Below are positions 12,117 through 24,690 of a DNA stretch of 64,000 bases, in pieces. The stretch's first letter is position 1; the number at the start of each line of letters is the position of its first letter. Below the pieces are notes generated by a model, which saw nothing but the letters and a program-made list of their open reading frames with translations, searched no databases and had not been told where the DNA came from. The stretch spans positions 41,182,617-41,246,616 of the forward strand of contig CM054179.1 of the NCBI GenBank assembly GCA_028829895.1, read 5' to 3'. A program made the position numbers and the translations under genes. Source of the stretch: Sinotaia quadrata. Lineage: Eukaryota; Mollusca; Gastropoda; Architaenioglossa; Viviparidae.

Positions 12117-12714
12117 TATCACCATCGTGTCAGATTGCTCATTTTATTAACTTTTTTTTTTTTAAAGTAAATTTCTCATGATTACCAATGGTACCACCAC
12201 GATATGTTCTTGATCAAAACAACTGACTTAACACTATCATTTTAGACTCCTTTCGATTTGTTTGTTTCTTTTTTTTTTTAATGTGAATTTCTCATGATCA
12301 TGACTAGCGAAACAAATGATCGAAACACTGACTTAAGATCACCAAAGCAAATTCCCTGATTTAGTCAGTTGCTTGCCATTGGTAACATCACAACTGGCTT
12401 ATTGAAAAACTGACTAGATGGCCCTCAACTCAACAAATGAAAACAATTTTTCCTGTCACTTGCAAAACTACCTTGGGCTCTCGGCCCAAAATTAAATAGA
12501 ACGAGTCAATCTAAATCCGGGCACTTTCAGCCCCAAGTCAGTTTATAATTTAAGTTCCCTACTGAAGGTTATTATTTCTTGACTCATTATTATTTCAAAT
12601 TGACTTCAACAGTGTTTACAAGATACAAAGATGGAAAACAGTCTACACACACCTCTCTACCCACCCCTGTTCTTCCTGGCCCCTCTGTCAGAAATCCACA
12701 CCCTTCATTGTGTG
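12117..12714. other. Degenerate continuation of the 48-bp array, then unique DNA
   Basis: ATCGTGTCAGA, TTTCTCATGAT and GATCGAAACACTGACTTAA recur between 12120 and 12350, suggesting old, longer-period relatives of the preceding array. Nothing is recognised from 12350 to 12714. Confidence 0.5.
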
Positions 12715-12855
12715 TCGTTCGATAACGGAGGGCGGTGAAATGTGCGCGCTAAATCGATGCTACCTGCTTTGCCCCCCTTTCGCCAGACCTCCCGCCTTCC
12801 AACCCGAACTCAAGTGTAGGGTAGTGGTCCCACAGGAGAACTCCAGATCACATAA
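12715..12855 (+). mobile_element. Rep-B dispersed repeat, copy 1 (diverged)
   Basis: Shares with the copies at 22.4 and 25.4 kb the ordered motifs GGAGGGCGGT, GTGCGCGCTAAA (GTGTGCGCCAAA elsewhere), CTACCTGCTTTGCCCCC, CGCCAGACCTCCCGCC. It is the most diverged copy and lacks the recognisable 3' end of the other two. Confidence 0.6.
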
Positions 12856-13300
12856 TGTCTGATGACGAAATGATCAACGCAAAACTGCTATCGAAACAAT
12901 ACAATGTAGGCTGTGGATTTCTGAAAGAGGGGCCAGGAAATTATCAGTCTCAGGAAAAACATTTTTTTTATAAAGCATTATATTTATATTCTACAAAGAT
13001 AAGATATTTTGCTGTGGTTCAGCCACTAAAAGATAAAAATCGTTCAGTATAACTAAACAGTCTCTTATAATAAGAATGTTATTGACTTCAGGTACATTGA
13101 GGCTCATTTCATTTTCTTAAAGTCAGGATAATCACACGAGCGGCCGGCATTTCTTATTGGCGACCAGTCGTTCCATAAAAGTAAAATCAAGGATGTTCCT
13201 AGCTTCATGGTAGCAGAGTAAAACCCGTTGATGTGAATGCATCATAAGGCGTTTGATTCGAATAAAAATATCAAAGTTCAAATTCTACGAGAGAGTGTGC

Positions 13301-13340
<40 letters not shown>

Positions 13341-14859
13341 AAAAGAGACTGGTCGCATCAGCCAGTGTGTTACAAAGTGGAGTCATTGAAACTTGTTCCG
13401 CAGCAAATGTTTCCAAATAACTCGTTTTTGTGACGTACTTGAGGCAGCTTCAAGTGCCAGTCTGAAACACAAGACGTGACTGAAGTTGTTTGTTTTATTT
13501 ATTAATTTAACTGCTCTCGTTTTGGGCTAATTAGAAAATGGAGACATCACCTGTAAATTATGTCGCAGGTGTTCAGTGCTATATTGTTCCTTTGGCTGCT
13601 TCTTTGTTTAAAAGAACAAATAAAAGAAATTAAAAATTAAGAATATGCTCATGGTAAAACAGAGTAGCCGGTCTTGTAAACAAAGGTGGCATGACTCGTC
13701 TACCAAAGCGTTCTTGTATCAGAGATAATAGTGTACTATCAATGCATGTATCTAGCCTATATGGCAGTATATGCGAACTAAGTCACCACCCGTCTCTCTC
13801 TCTGTACTTACTACATGAGAGTAAGGGCTATAGCGCAGTGGTACCACCCACCAGTGCCTGCAATGAGGTACGAAGATATAAGCAGTTCCATTCTATGTCT
13901 CGTCACCCGTTTAAGTTCTGTTAAACAAAATTGATCTTGTGGATGTCACAAAATCTCTTGCAAGTACGAAGAAAATGGCATTTGGCTGATTTTAACCCTT
14001 CACCACTCTTTATTCATATTCAGTAACTTTTGGAAGAATTTAAAAAGACATTTCAGCAGTTTATCATCACTGAGCCGTCGGTTGCCTTACTTATGAATCA
14101 TTTTCCTTGACAACTAGCGGTAACAAAAATGGCGACATCGACTGCAAGTCTCATTCAAGCAGGAAGAAGTGGAACTGGAGATTTTGGAAATATTGGTGTG
14201 CAACAGACGATAATGTTTTGAAAACTAGCTGATCGGGGGTGGGGGTTCCTGCTTTAAAAAAATTCTATTTCGATTTCACTTATCTTGTGAAACTCTGTTT
14301 TCACTTGTCTTGTGAAGCTCTGTTTTCCACGATGAACATAATAAAGTCAAAACCGGTTTTGACATACAGATGCCCATCTTGATAATTGCTTACAAACGGG
14401 AATATTATTTTACTCCCCCCACCCCCAAACTAAGAAAAACTGACTTGGTGGTGAAATGCAGTGACAAAAATCACACAGATTTTGTTCATTCAGTGCTGAT
14501 CAGCACCAAAGATTAAAACTTGTGTTTAACAATTTTTTCTTTCTTGTATGTTTGCTTTAAAATGTTCAGATACAAATAATAATACAAAGAATATTTTTAA
14601 TTAACTGTAACTGGCTATCTATGTTATATTTAAAAAGATAAATGAGCACAGTTAATAACATTTATTTTGTGAAAACTACCGAATCCGTCTTTCAGGTAGA
14701 TTATTTCTTTTCAAGAGCACATTAACAATGAAAGAGTAATTCCCCAGTAATGTTGTGAAAAACTATTGTTAGAAATGACCTCATTAAAATGTTTAATTAT
14801 AGATTCATATATTATGATGTTTTACATATTATTTAACGTCAAATACAAAATAAGCTTCG
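12856..14859. other. Mostly non-coding; one short ORF with good start context
   Basis: Unique AT-rich sequence with a TG microsatellite (separate entry). At 14129-14221 a 30-codon ORF starts in AAAAATGGCG, a strong start context. It has ordinary amino-acid composition but is too short to assign. Nothing else is gene-like. Confidence 0.45.
13295..13339. repeat. TG microsatellite
   Basis: About 20 TG/CG dinucleotides. Confidence 0.95.
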
Positions 14860-15010
14860 GGGAAATTGTTGGCGCCCGCCACACTGATCTGAAAATGTGA
14901 ACGTGCTCTTAGCCACAAATAGCGCGTTCTATAACTACTAGACCCACGTTCAAAAGAAGCAGGTTCAAATTTCCACTCGGTTTTTGAAAAAAAAACAACA
15001 ACCATGAATA
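14860..15010 (-). mobile_element. Possible tRNA-derived SINE fragment
   Basis: On the plus strand, GCTCTTAGCCACAAATAGCG, then GCAGGTTCAAATTTCC about 60 bp later, then an A-rich run, resemble A-box, B-box and tail order. The A box is poor and no other close copy was found; the orientation is uncertain. The sequence at 29.82-29.89 kb has a similar layout. Confidence 0.2.
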
Positions 15011-15264
15011 AAAACACTCGGGTGTTTTCAAACGTCCCCTAGCTCCAGGTGGTGAATCATTTTTTGTCCGTCGCCTGGTACGCCTGGTACGCGTTGAGCC
15101 CCGAACACTACAAAATTTTTGAAAATGTAGGTAGGTAGGTGACAGTTCGCTGTCGGGTTAAAATTGCATTGAGGGCATCTGTCCCAAATCACCCCACCTA
15201 ATGCGTGAAAGATGTTTTTCTTCTTGTTTCTTTCTTCCTTTTCTCTTTTTCTATTTTTATGAGT
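15011..15264. other. Short unique spacer
   Basis: Non-repetitive apart from GTAGGTAGGTAGG near 15130. No gene is seen. Confidence 0.5.
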
Positions 15265-15430
15265 GGACAGTTTAATTATGATCAGTATGTCAAGGGTAAG
15301 TGATTTAATTTGTAACAGTTTGGACAGTTTAATTATGATCAGTATGTCAAGGGTAAGTGATTTAATTTGTAACAGTTTGGACAGTTTAATTATGACCAGT
15401 ACGTCTTGGGTGAATGATTTAATTTGTAAG
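15265..15430. repeat. 57-bp tandem repeat, 3 copies
   Basis: GGACAGTTTAATTATGATCA starts at 15265, 15322 and 15379, exact 57-bp steps. The third copy differs (GACCAGTACGTCTTGGGTGA) and runs into Rep-C copy 1, so the array looks like a triplication of the Rep-C 5' part. Confidence 0.92.
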
Positions 15431-15690
15431 TAGAAACGAACACACACACACACGCGCACACACACACGCACGCACGCATGCACGCACACACATACACAAA
15501 TAACACACGTACAAACATAAAATAGATGTAACCGAATTCTGGGGCTATAAAGGGAGAAATTAATTTAAATTAATTCATTCAGTGATTTATTGTTTTATCT
15601 TGTCAGACAGTGAAACTGTTTGCTTCAAACCTATTGTGCTAAGGACAAAGCTTTTGGACAGAACCCTCAAAGGTAAAATACAAATGATTT
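15380..15690 (+). mobile_element. Rep-C dispersed repeat, copy 1
   Basis: Ordered motifs shared with the copies at 29.2 and 51.9 kb: GGGTGAATGATTTAATTTGT, then ACCGAATTCT followed by a GCTATAA-like stretch, ATTAATTTAAATT, and GACAAAGCTTTTGGACAGAAC. A CA/CG microsatellite (about 15440-15500) interrupts it. No coding frame. It is followed by a 42-bp array at 15765. Confidence 0.6.
15440..15505. repeat. CA/CG microsatellite
   Basis: Alternating CA and CG dinucleotides inserted within Rep-C copy 1. Confidence 0.92.
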
Positions 15691-15764
15691 GCTGAATCTG
15701 TTTTTGCGTTGTTGGTATTTTTTAATTTTAAACTTTTATTTATTCTGTGTCTGGTCCAAAGATG

Positions 15765-15945
15765 TGTATTATCTATTATCACTGAATTAGACTAGTTTTT
15801 GAGAAATGTTTTATCTATTATCAGTGCCTTAGACTAGTACCTGAGAAATGTTTTATCTATTATCAGTGCCTTAGACTAGTACCTGAGAAATGTTTTTGTT
15901 TTTAATTATCATGACTAGTATCTGAGAAATGTATTATTTTTTCAA
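15765..15945. repeat. 42-bp minisatellite, about 4 copies
   Basis: TTATCTATTATCAGTGCCTT recurs at 42-bp steps (for example 15811 and 15853), each with AGACTAGTACCTGAGAAAT. The last copy is degraded. Confidence 0.85.
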
Positions 15946-17639
15946 TGTTATTGACTAATACTGTTATAGACAAACCTATTAATACTCTCATAGACAGATC
16001 TATTAAAACTGTTAAAGACAATTTTCAGCAGGAGCGAGTTCTAGTAGCAGGAGTAGGTGTAATTAGCTTACTTATCTAGATGACGAATGTATCTTTACCA
16101 TCGACAAAGTGACTGTGAATAAGTGCAGGGCCGTGCGGGTGAGTGCTATCACAGTGCAAACTACTACACGTCTTTTGGAACAATTTTAACTTAATAACAG
16201 ATTGTATAGTTGACATATACGTCCTATATCTATAGAAAGAGAAGATAACTCTGTAGACATTGTGCTCTCTAGTATTAAATAACTTCCAGCTTAAGAAAAG
16301 AGCGTTGTTCTGTATCGTGTGTGTAGTCTGAAGCACTATTATATTTGTTTTGATGATTAAACCACAAGTATACCTGTTCACCATAAGTTTAGATTAAATA
16401 AATAAACTATTTTTGTTTAATCCTTAGTGCACTTTATTTTGTAAGTTCGATTTAACAAATTGTTAAAGGTTGTCTGTCTCTCCAGAGAAAAAAGTAAAAT
16501 TGTTAGGAGTTGTCTGTCTCTCCAGAGAAAAAAGTAAAATTGTTCAAGCTACAGAGGATTTATTCCATATATTTGTAAAGAATGAGGAGTTGGATTTCCT
16601 CACTAGCGTGCACCTGTTACAAGATAGCAGTTTGATAAGTTTGTTGGCATTTTCAGAGTAAATAATCAACATTTACTAATCAGTAACAAGTATATAACTG
16701 ATCAGCTATAATAAAAAAAAATTGTCTGCTAAAAGTGGATAAATTTACACAAGGAAAACGTTAGAAAATCATCTGAACAAAAAAGCAGCAATAGTGGATA
16801 AAGTCAGAAACATACTTCAACTAAAGATCGTACAGTGAAATAATGCGTGAGAAAATAAAATAGTGAATAATTTTACATAAAAGTTTTAAGCAAAAGAAAT
16901 ACTCCCTCACATTTAGAAAATAGTTTTAAATTACAAGAGACATATTTAAAGCATTTCGTCTTACCTCACGATGCTGTAAATTTTCTGCTCAGCGCATCAG
17001 TTTAATGTATTTACTTACTTACTTCCCTTTCTGAATGGCGACAGCCCAATTCCTCACGCCCTCAAGACATTTTTCCAGATTATCCTAGAGTCTTAAAATT
17101 ACGGAGTAAACAAGTAAACAAATAAACAAAAAATGTGGATGTATCGGCAACGTTACCCTGTCATGTTTACAATCTACACGCTTTCAGAAATTTTAAGAAT
17201 GGATCAAGGCCAAAACTTCTGGGTATGCTTATAGCCTAAATTAAGTACAATATAGTCATGCCTAGTGTCATGGCCTCACATTCCAATGTGCTGACAGCAT
17301 GAGTGTGGGGTGGGGTGGGGAGGTGGGAGGAGGAAGAACGAAATTTCTCCACGCTGCGCCAGTACTAAACCTTTTGTTTAGGAATCAATTGAAAATTTCC
17401 CTTTTTAAAAGTTCGTTGGTCCCTTTGGTAATATAATAAGTGTATAAATAAAATTTACATCTAATGCAAACTCAAACACAATAGCTAACGAGATGGAGCA
17501 GATTTAAAATTAAACTTAACTAATTAAACATTTTACATTCTCTTCATTAACTGATTCAAATTACTATTGAACATTTCACGGGAACTGACATAATATTCGC
17601 CTAGATTTTAGGAAAAGAAGCCAGGTGTAAGAAGAGTGA
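15946..17639. other. No gene seen; one 40-bp tandem duplication
   Basis: A perfect tandem pair beginning GTTGTCTGTCTCTCCAGAGA lies at 16469 and 16509. The rest is AT-rich unique sequence. The 102-codon minus-strand frame at 16076-16384 shows no recognisable family. Confidence 0.5.
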
Positions 17640-18165
17640 TATAATATTTTGTATTTTCAAAAGGCCTAATTTTGTCGTTATGTGGACAGAAGTAAGCCCG
17701 TTTTGTCTCTTCCTTTGTGGGTAAAAAGTATATCTATTTCTGTCTGTAGGCAGAAGTAATTGCGACAATTTGTTTATGGGCAGAAGTAGATCTATTTTTA
17801 TCACTTCTTCAGTGGGAAGAAGTTAGTCTGGTTTTTGCCAGCCCATTTGTGGGCAGAATTAAATCTATTTTTGCCTAAGTCAGTTTGGATAGAAGTAGGC
17901 ATATTTCTGATTATTGACATAAATATGTGTATTTCTGACAAATGTTTATGGGCAGAAGTAGGCGTGTGTTTTTTTATAATTTGTTTGTGGGCAGAAGTAG
18001 GCGTGTGTTTATAATATGTTTGTGGGCAGAAGTAGGCATATTTTTTATAATTTGTTTATGGGCAGAAGGAAGTCGATTTACGACAAATCATTTCTGGGCA
18101 GAAATAAGCTTAATTTTGTCATTTCCTTTACGGTCAGAAGTAGATGCATTTTTTTTGTTAGGATA
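17640..18165. repeat. About 40-bp minisatellite, about 11 copies
   Basis: The core GTTTGTGGGCAGAAGTAGGC recurs with spacers of varying length; flanking copies are diverged and the most similar copies are at 17940-18050. It ends at the edge of Rep-A copy 2. Confidence 0.85.
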
Positions 18166-18179
18166 TAGCATTAATCAAA

Positions 18180-18610
18180 CATTGTTGTGAAGTGATGTAA
18201 ATGTCAATGCTGTTTTGATTATATTCATGTGTTGTGTATTTGATTGTTGATTTAATAAATTTATTGACATTCTTACACACAATTATAACCATATGTTGTA
18301 AAGATAGTGGGTGGATTGGGGCTTGCTAAATATCGATTAAAAGACAGATTTATCTTCTCCTTTGGTAAGAAGTTTTCCACCTACGGAAATATTTTGTGAA
18401 GGTAAATGTTTGTCTTTAATGTTGTGGAAGAGAGAAAACGTTTACAGCGCTCGCGTATCCGCCAAGTGAGAGAGACGAGTGATGACTTCTGGAGAATTAT
18501 TAATAACATAAATTAAGATTCTCTTCACTTTTTATTAGATATGGATGATTAGATAATAATAATAATCATAACCATTAAGTAGGATGGCATTATGTCACAA
18601 GCTGTTAATA
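18180..18610 (+). mobile_element. Rep-A dispersed repeat, copy 2
   Basis: Contains TTGATTTAATAAATTTATTG (shared with the 38.8-kb copy, inverted there), GCTAAATATCGATTAAAAGA, AAGTTTTCCACCTACGGAAA, GTAAATGTTTGTCTTTAATG, ATCCGCCAAGTGAGAGAGAC and GGAGAATTATTAATAACATA. Its 3' end, AATAATCATAACCATTAAG then GGATGGCATTATGTCACAAG, matches the copy at 55.7 kb. It has no coding frame and directly follows a minisatellite, as copy 1 does. Confidence 0.75.
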
Positions 18611-20039
18611 TTTATTTGTACCTCACCACGACGTAATCACCCAAACATTTTAAAAGAAAATTATTGTTTATACTTTATAGCGAAAGTTAGTAGTTATTTG
18701 GTAGGCTAACTACCTAGATCTACGTTCTAAGTAACAGATCTATTTGCCTAGCATTCAAATGTTAATCAGAGAGGTTCATCGTAACTAGATTAAGCTATCG
18801 TCTACTTCCATTGAAATTTACTCACAACCCGTGTTGTTAATGTGTCTGAATGTATCCTTCTGAAAATTGATAAGGACCTAATCCATTTTTAATAATAGAT
18901 TCGAGATATCTCCTTCTTATCGCTTTCACTTTCGTCTCACAACTTCCCTGCCGCTCAGTTGACGTCACGAGCTTATGCGTTTCCAAAGACACCCGATGTC
19001 TTGTGTTCGGCATTCCGTTGCGGAAAATATATTTTAACTCACAAAGTGCATTTATCTTTCATTCACAAGAAAACGACTATGTTTGATCGAAATAATATTT
19101 TTTTTTTTTACGAAAAATGTTTGGAAGAACTTTTAATCCTTTAAAATGATTAACTTCTAACGAAATTCTGAAAGCTAGTATACTTTCTCAGCAACAAATT
19201 CCCAGAACCGGAAGCTGACCGCAAAGCCTTGAGGATTTACCAATATGACCGACCTTGACATATTTTAAGTAAGATCGTGAAAGTTGCGGATACTGAAACA
19301 GTGACGCTGTTATACTTTATGCTGCCTCTGCTTCACAATGGCTCCCTCAAGAAAAACAAGCTGTAAGGAAAAAAAATAATCTATATTATCACTTTTAGTT
19401 TATATCCACACTCTTGTTTATATTCATTTGTAATTTATTCAAGTCGTTAATTGCGGCAGGAGAAACAAGAGACGGCATTGGCTACGTGATTGAAAGTACT
19501 TATTTTTAAACAGAATTTTAAAACATGAAACTGGCTTGCAACATTCCCCCTCCCCCCTCCGCACCTGTACATACACTCTAAGACAATACATGCACTAAGA
19601 ATTTTGTGCGCGCTTTGTTCAACATGTGTGTAATTTTCAGAGCAGCTGGAACTATGAGTAACAGTTTACGCTGGAAGTTTACAATATTTTAGATTGTTAA
19701 TTATTTTTGAAAGGCATTTTGCATTTCGAATTCTACCGTGCTTGCTTTTACTTGATCACTCAGTCTTCGTTTTTTTTTTTTAATGTTCCCTGGTGGTCTT
19801 AAATCAATAGATTTTGTAGTGTGAGCTCCTAATAAAGTGTTGTCTTTTTGTTTAGCTTCTAATGGGAGAGCGAAAGACACTAGCTGCAAAGTCCTTTTCC
19901 GGACTATCATTATGTTCCACAACTGTGATTTTAACACGTCTGTAGTTTCAAAGGTCACTTATCGAAATGCAAGGCCTCCGGCTATTTTACTGACCTTGAA
20001 AACGAGCAGGCAGTCATTGTTATAGAATGTGTGACGATT
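18611..20039. other. No gene seen
   Basis: AT-rich unique sequence. A short ATGGCTCCC start in a fair context at about 19339 ends after a few codons. Nothing else is recognised. Confidence 0.5.
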
Positions 20040-20470
20040 TCTACATAAATTCATGCACAGATGTTATTGTGACAGAAAAGCGTGACGGATTCGTCAATAA
20101 ATTTCGTGAATAGTGCTATTGCAATAGAACACAGTGATGAATTCATTCATTCACAGTGTTGTGTTATTGCAACAGAACAGCATGAGTGATTAATTCATTT
20201 ACAGTGTTGTGTTATTACATGAGAACAGCATTAGGAATTCATTCATTCACAGTGTTGTGTTATTGCTACAGAACAGCACGAGTGATTCATTTATTCACAG
20301 TGTTGTGTTATTTCAACAGAACAGCACGAGTGATTCATTCATTCAAAATGTTGTATTATTGCATGAGAACAGTGCGAAGGATTCATTCATTCATTCACAG
20401 CGGTGAGTTATTGCAATAAAACATCGCGAGTGATTCATTCATTCACTCACAGTGTTGTGTTATTGCAATA
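20040..20470. repeat. About 47-bp minisatellite, about 9 copies
   Basis: The core is GATTCATTCATTCACAGTGT followed by TGTGTTATTGCAACAGAACAG. It merges on its right with the next array, which shares the GAACATCGTGACG part. Confidence 0.88.
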
Positions 20471-20477
20471 GAAAATC

Positions 20478-20783
20478 GTGACGTATTCAAAAATAATTTT
20501 GTGTACAATATTTCCTCAATAGAACATCGTGACGTATTCATAAATAATTTTGTGTACAATATTTCCTCAATAGAACATCGTGACGTATTCATAAATAATT
20601 TCGTGTACAATATTTCCTCAATAGAACATTGTGACGTATTCATAAATAATTTCGTGTACAATATTTCCTCAATAGAACATTGTGACGTATTCATAAATAA
20701 TTGCGTGTACAATATTTCCTCAATAGAACATCGTGACGTATTCATAAATAATTGCGTGCGGTGTGTTGCTAATCTGACTGGAT
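20478..20783. repeat. 51-bp minisatellite, 6 copies
   Basis: GTGACGTATTCATAAATAAT starts at 20478, 20529, 20580, 20631, 20682 and 20733. Steps are exactly 51 bp, so open frames run through both strands; no protein is implied. Confidence 0.95.
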
Positions 20784-21324
20784 ATCTGTTTCCATCCTCA
20801 CTTGTAAGTGAACGTGCGTAATAAAGAACAGCATCCATTAGTTAGTTTCAATCCTTTTCGCAAAATCGGCCTAGTACAGAAGCACTTCCCCAAAATCAGT
20901 CAGTTCAATCCCTTTGTTACATGTCCGGTTATATTTATCGAACAATATTAAATTGTTATATCACCTCCAACACTAGCGACAGCGGAACGGCCTGACTTAT
21001 CCTTAACCTAATTTACCAGATATTCGGGACTGTTATGTATAAGACGTAGTAACAGACAAATCGGCTGACGTACCCGAGTTGGCAAACGTTATCTTTCCCT
21101 TTTGATTAATTACAATTTATGATATTAATATTTCCGGCTCCGCGCCCAGCCAGCTCTTCCCGGTCACTCTAACAAATTAATTAAAATGTGGGTTAAGATA
21201 ACAACTAAGTTTAATATTAACAATAATAATAAAGAGAAGGAAAATCGATTTCGAAACTCTAGTACAATTCAATTGAGTTCATCTATATTGTACCGCCTTC
21301 GATTGTTTAGTTTAAATGTTTATG
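20784..21324. other. No gene seen
   Basis: Unique sequence with some CpG near 20980-21160 (TGACGTACCCGAGTTGGC). No recognisable product. Confidence 0.45.
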
Positions 21325-21520
21325 TCCTTTGGTATTGGGTCAGGTTTCTAAGTGAACTCGCATTAAGATGCCCTTTGGTATTGGGTCAGATTTCTAAGTG
21401 AACTCGCATTAAGATGCCCTTTGGTATTGGGTCAGATTTCTAAGCTCGCATTAAGATGCCCTTTGGTATTGGGTCAGATTTCTGAGCTCGCATTAAGATG
21501 CCCTTTGGTATTGGGTCAGA
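21325..21520. repeat. 46-bp minisatellite with shortened copies
   Basis: The core CCCTTTGGTATTGGGTCAGA recurs five times. The first two steps are 46-47 bp; later copies lack GTGAA and are about 41 bp. Confidence 0.9.
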
Positions 21521-22355
21521 TTACTAACTTGGAGTGTGTAACACTTAAGTGGAGCTCGCATTGAGATGAAGTCTGCTCCAAGCATCCTTTGTCAGGCTGG
21601 TGACGTCAAGTCGGCGACCACTCCCTCAGGCAATAGTAACACACCGCCAAATGGATGCGTGGCGTGACTGTAGTCCATGGATTAAAAAAAAAAACACATG
21701 TGTGCCTCAGACCCAGAAAGCCAGCTGAAATGATTAATATTTTATTTCTGTAGCTACCGATAAATACGAGCAATCGTTAAGGCTTTGTGGCGATAGTATA
21801 AGATGACTCTTACAATTCCGGTCATAACCTGTTAGCTACACACTAGCACGTGCTTTACAAAACCTCGTGGAAAATATTTATAAATGAACCAATAACATTT
21901 CCATTTCTGCAATCACATAAATTCAACAGGTACAATGTATCCAACAAGTGGTTTACATTAAACACTCATCAAATGATCATCTCAATCTCCATTTAGCTCT
22001 ACTGGCTACAATTGGCTTCAAGGTACATGTACATAGCACACACGCATTTATCCTTATTTCATCATCTGTACATAACATGTGAATTATTACTAGCACCACT
22101 CAACCCTTCTGGAAAAATACGCATTACATTAATACAACATCATTAACAAAATCACATGAATATTTTATACAATATTTCCATCATAATATATACAAGTAAT
22201 TCTGAGAAGTCAATATATTTACTACTACCGTAAATCGTGCTTGGCTTCTCAACGTATGCAAAAGGTCTACCCTTGGACATTGGGTGTGGCGTGTATGGGG
22301 ACAGGGGTCATTGATACGTATATATGAAGGGTCTCGAGATCAGCTACCAACACTT
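21521..22355. other. No gene seen
   Basis: AT-rich unique sequence. Nothing is recognised beyond short A runs. Confidence 0.45.
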
Positions 22356-22575
22356 AAAGGCGGCTTCGCACCACACCCTCTCCCCCCCTCCCAGACAGAG
22401 GGCGGTTGAGGGTGTGCGCCAAACTGATGCAACCTGTTTCACCCCCTTCCGCCAGCCCTCCTGCCCTCCACCTCAGACGCACCGCGAGGCTATGGGAATC
22501 TCCCAGAAGCAGACCAAGACTGAGAACATCGTGAAGATGAAAGGTCTATTGCGGCTTCTGGGGTGAGTGTAAGCG
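22356..22575 (+). mobile_element. Rep-B dispersed repeat, copy 2
   Basis: GC-rich block almost identical to 25360-25530 over GTTGAGGGTGTGCGCCAAAC, CCTGTTTCACCCCCTTCCGC, AGCCCTCCTGCCCTCCACCT, GCACCGCGAGGC and GTGAAGATGAAAGGTCT, ending GCGGCTTCTGGGGTGAG. A plus-strand open frame crosses it, but the copy at 25.4 kb uses a different reading of the same DNA, so coding is unlikely. A SINE- or MITE-like element is possible; no target duplication was found. Confidence 0.75.
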
Positions 22576-23626
22576 AAACACATCAGCTATCGGATTCTCC
22601 TACGTCATGATACGGAACACAAGTGTCTAAATATGGGCATCCCGCATCCGGCTAACATCCCCCCCCCATCTCATTGTTACCCTTACCCCTCGGTATATAT
22701 ATATCATCTTACAGTCCTTCACCTTTCGAGTGACCCATATCTTTAATAGATCGTAAACACGGTATTGGCATCACCTGTGTGTAATGCTGCTAACGGTACT
22801 ATATTTACTAAAGAGAAAATGTATTAGTTAATAAAATATTTAATTAAACGGCATAATTTGCCTAGGCCTCTTCTGACACCCTTTAACTAGTGCATCTTTT
22901 ATGAATTTGGTCATATTTATACATCACAATACTAACTAGGTGATTTTTTCCCCAAAAATCAGTAGGTGAACGTACTTTTCCGTATTTTCCACTTTGTCGA
23001 AAATTTTTATTTTATTTGCATCATTTTAAAAATTCCGTCCAAGTCTTTGTCTCTTGTTTGCTCAAAAGAACTATATCTGAGCAAGTTAATCTCACAACCC
23101 ACAGCATTTTAAATGTAGCCGCCTGCCTAATTATATTATAATTCTCTCAAAGTTTTCTAAGAACCCAGCCAAACTGATCTGATATTACCGCAGTGGGGGC
23201 GGTTCAAACTGATTATTTCCAACCATTACCCGTCTTATCATTCACGAATATTTCCACATACTTTTTGTGTCACTGTTTCTTATTCTCTTATTATTATGAT
23301 CGTGCAGTCCCATTGGGTAGCTTTGACGATGTATTCCCCCGCCCCCCCGTACAGCATGTGGAGGAAGGAAGTGTTGAGCGCTATCAATCTTGGAGTGTAT
23401 TAGCGGCTCTGAGCTGTCTAGAGCAGAAGGCTCTTTAGAATGAAGTTGTAATCATGTATCCCAAGAGGTGAAAGTGTGAAGATGCCTGGGCTGCAAAGGT
23501 GGTGAATGCAGATTCTTCCTCATTTTCATGCTGTGATATGATGTGTTGTGTTGCGATGTTCTTACCGGCAACCGGATGTTATGCAGTGAAGGAACTGCAT
23601 CAATTAGTCAGGAGCTGTGCAGTTAA
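22576..23626. other. No gene seen
   Basis: Unique sequence with poly-C tracts near 22670 and 23338. Positions 23290-23440 have more even base composition and an 81-codon open frame (23193-23438) without a recognisable domain. Confidence 0.45.
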
Positions 23627-23790
23627 GGCAAACTGTTATTATCATTTATCCTGAGGCTGTGCCGTGTCAATAGAGAGGGCAAACTGTCATTATCATTTTG
23701 TCTGAGACTGTGCCGTGTCAATAGAGAGGGCAAACTGTCATTATCATTTAGTCTGAGGCTGTGTAGTAAAGGCATACAGTCATTGTCTTT
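23627..23790. repeat. 51-bp tandem repeat, about 3 copies
   Basis: GGCAAACTGTCATTATCATT starts at 23627, 23678 and 23729. The minus strand is open through it because 51 is a multiple of three. Confidence 0.9.
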
Positions 23791-24690
23791 TAGTGATTTT
23801 CTTTTCTTCATTTTTTTTACCTTTCGTTGCCAAGACAACATAATAATATTAAAACACTTTTTAAAGCACACGTTTATTTAGCAAAGTACTACAAGAATAA
23901 AAAATAAAAACAGCACTAAACTAGCAGGCTTTTTTTAAAAAAAAAGCCAGACCAAACAAAAGCGTTGTACGGATTTAGTAGTAGTGTTGTAGATACTATT
24001 AACCATGATTGTTATGTCATAAACAGAAAATAAATAAGCATACAAATACAACAGCTAACAAGCAAACGAAAACAGTTTTATTATTTTCCAGTGAGTGTGC
24101 TTTTGCAATCAGCACAATTTGCAATCAGCACAATTTGCAACAGGCACATTACAAGATCGAGTAATGGAATGCTTTTGAAATTTTATTTCATTGGGCTGCT
24201 GTTTTCTCCACTAGACCCAAAATTTGGCTTAAGACTTGATATTCTTATATCTACCAGCTATTTTCTCCACTAGACCCAAAATTGGCTTAAGACTTGGTAT
24301 TCTTATATCTACCAGCCATTTTTGATTTTGATGATTGCTAGGGTGTGTTTATAATTTTTACTACTAGGATATCACTATCATTTATACTTTTTTATATCTT
24401 TGTTTAGGTGTTTCTATTTCCTCCTTGTAGCCTCAATATATAATATATATGTCAAATTTATTTATTCTTTGGTGAATCAAATTGCTTAAGCACAAAATTC
24501 CAACCTATTTTCAGAATCAAAACTGTCATAAACCAAAATTAAAATGTGATAAAAGTCTGCTGAACTTGCAATAATTATGTAAAAAAAATAATTTTATAAA
24601 TTATAAATTTTAAGATCAACATTTTGTGACTGATTATGTCCCCTAGGAAAGCAAGGATTGAGTCATTGGCACTTTGCGCACAAAGTACTA
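23791..24690. other. AT-rich; one 59-bp tandem duplication
   Basis: TTCTCCACTAGACCCAAAAT starts at 24204 and again at 24263, with the whole 59 bp repeated. GCAATCAGCACAATTT is also doubled near 24110. No gene is seen. Confidence 0.55.

Noticed and set aside
15028..15489. 153-codon minus-strand ORF
   Set aside because: It is made of a 57-bp triplication plus a CA/CG microsatellite.
20443..20838. Opposing 131- and 106-codon ORFs
   Set aside because: Both arise from a 51-bp array whose unit length is a multiple of three.
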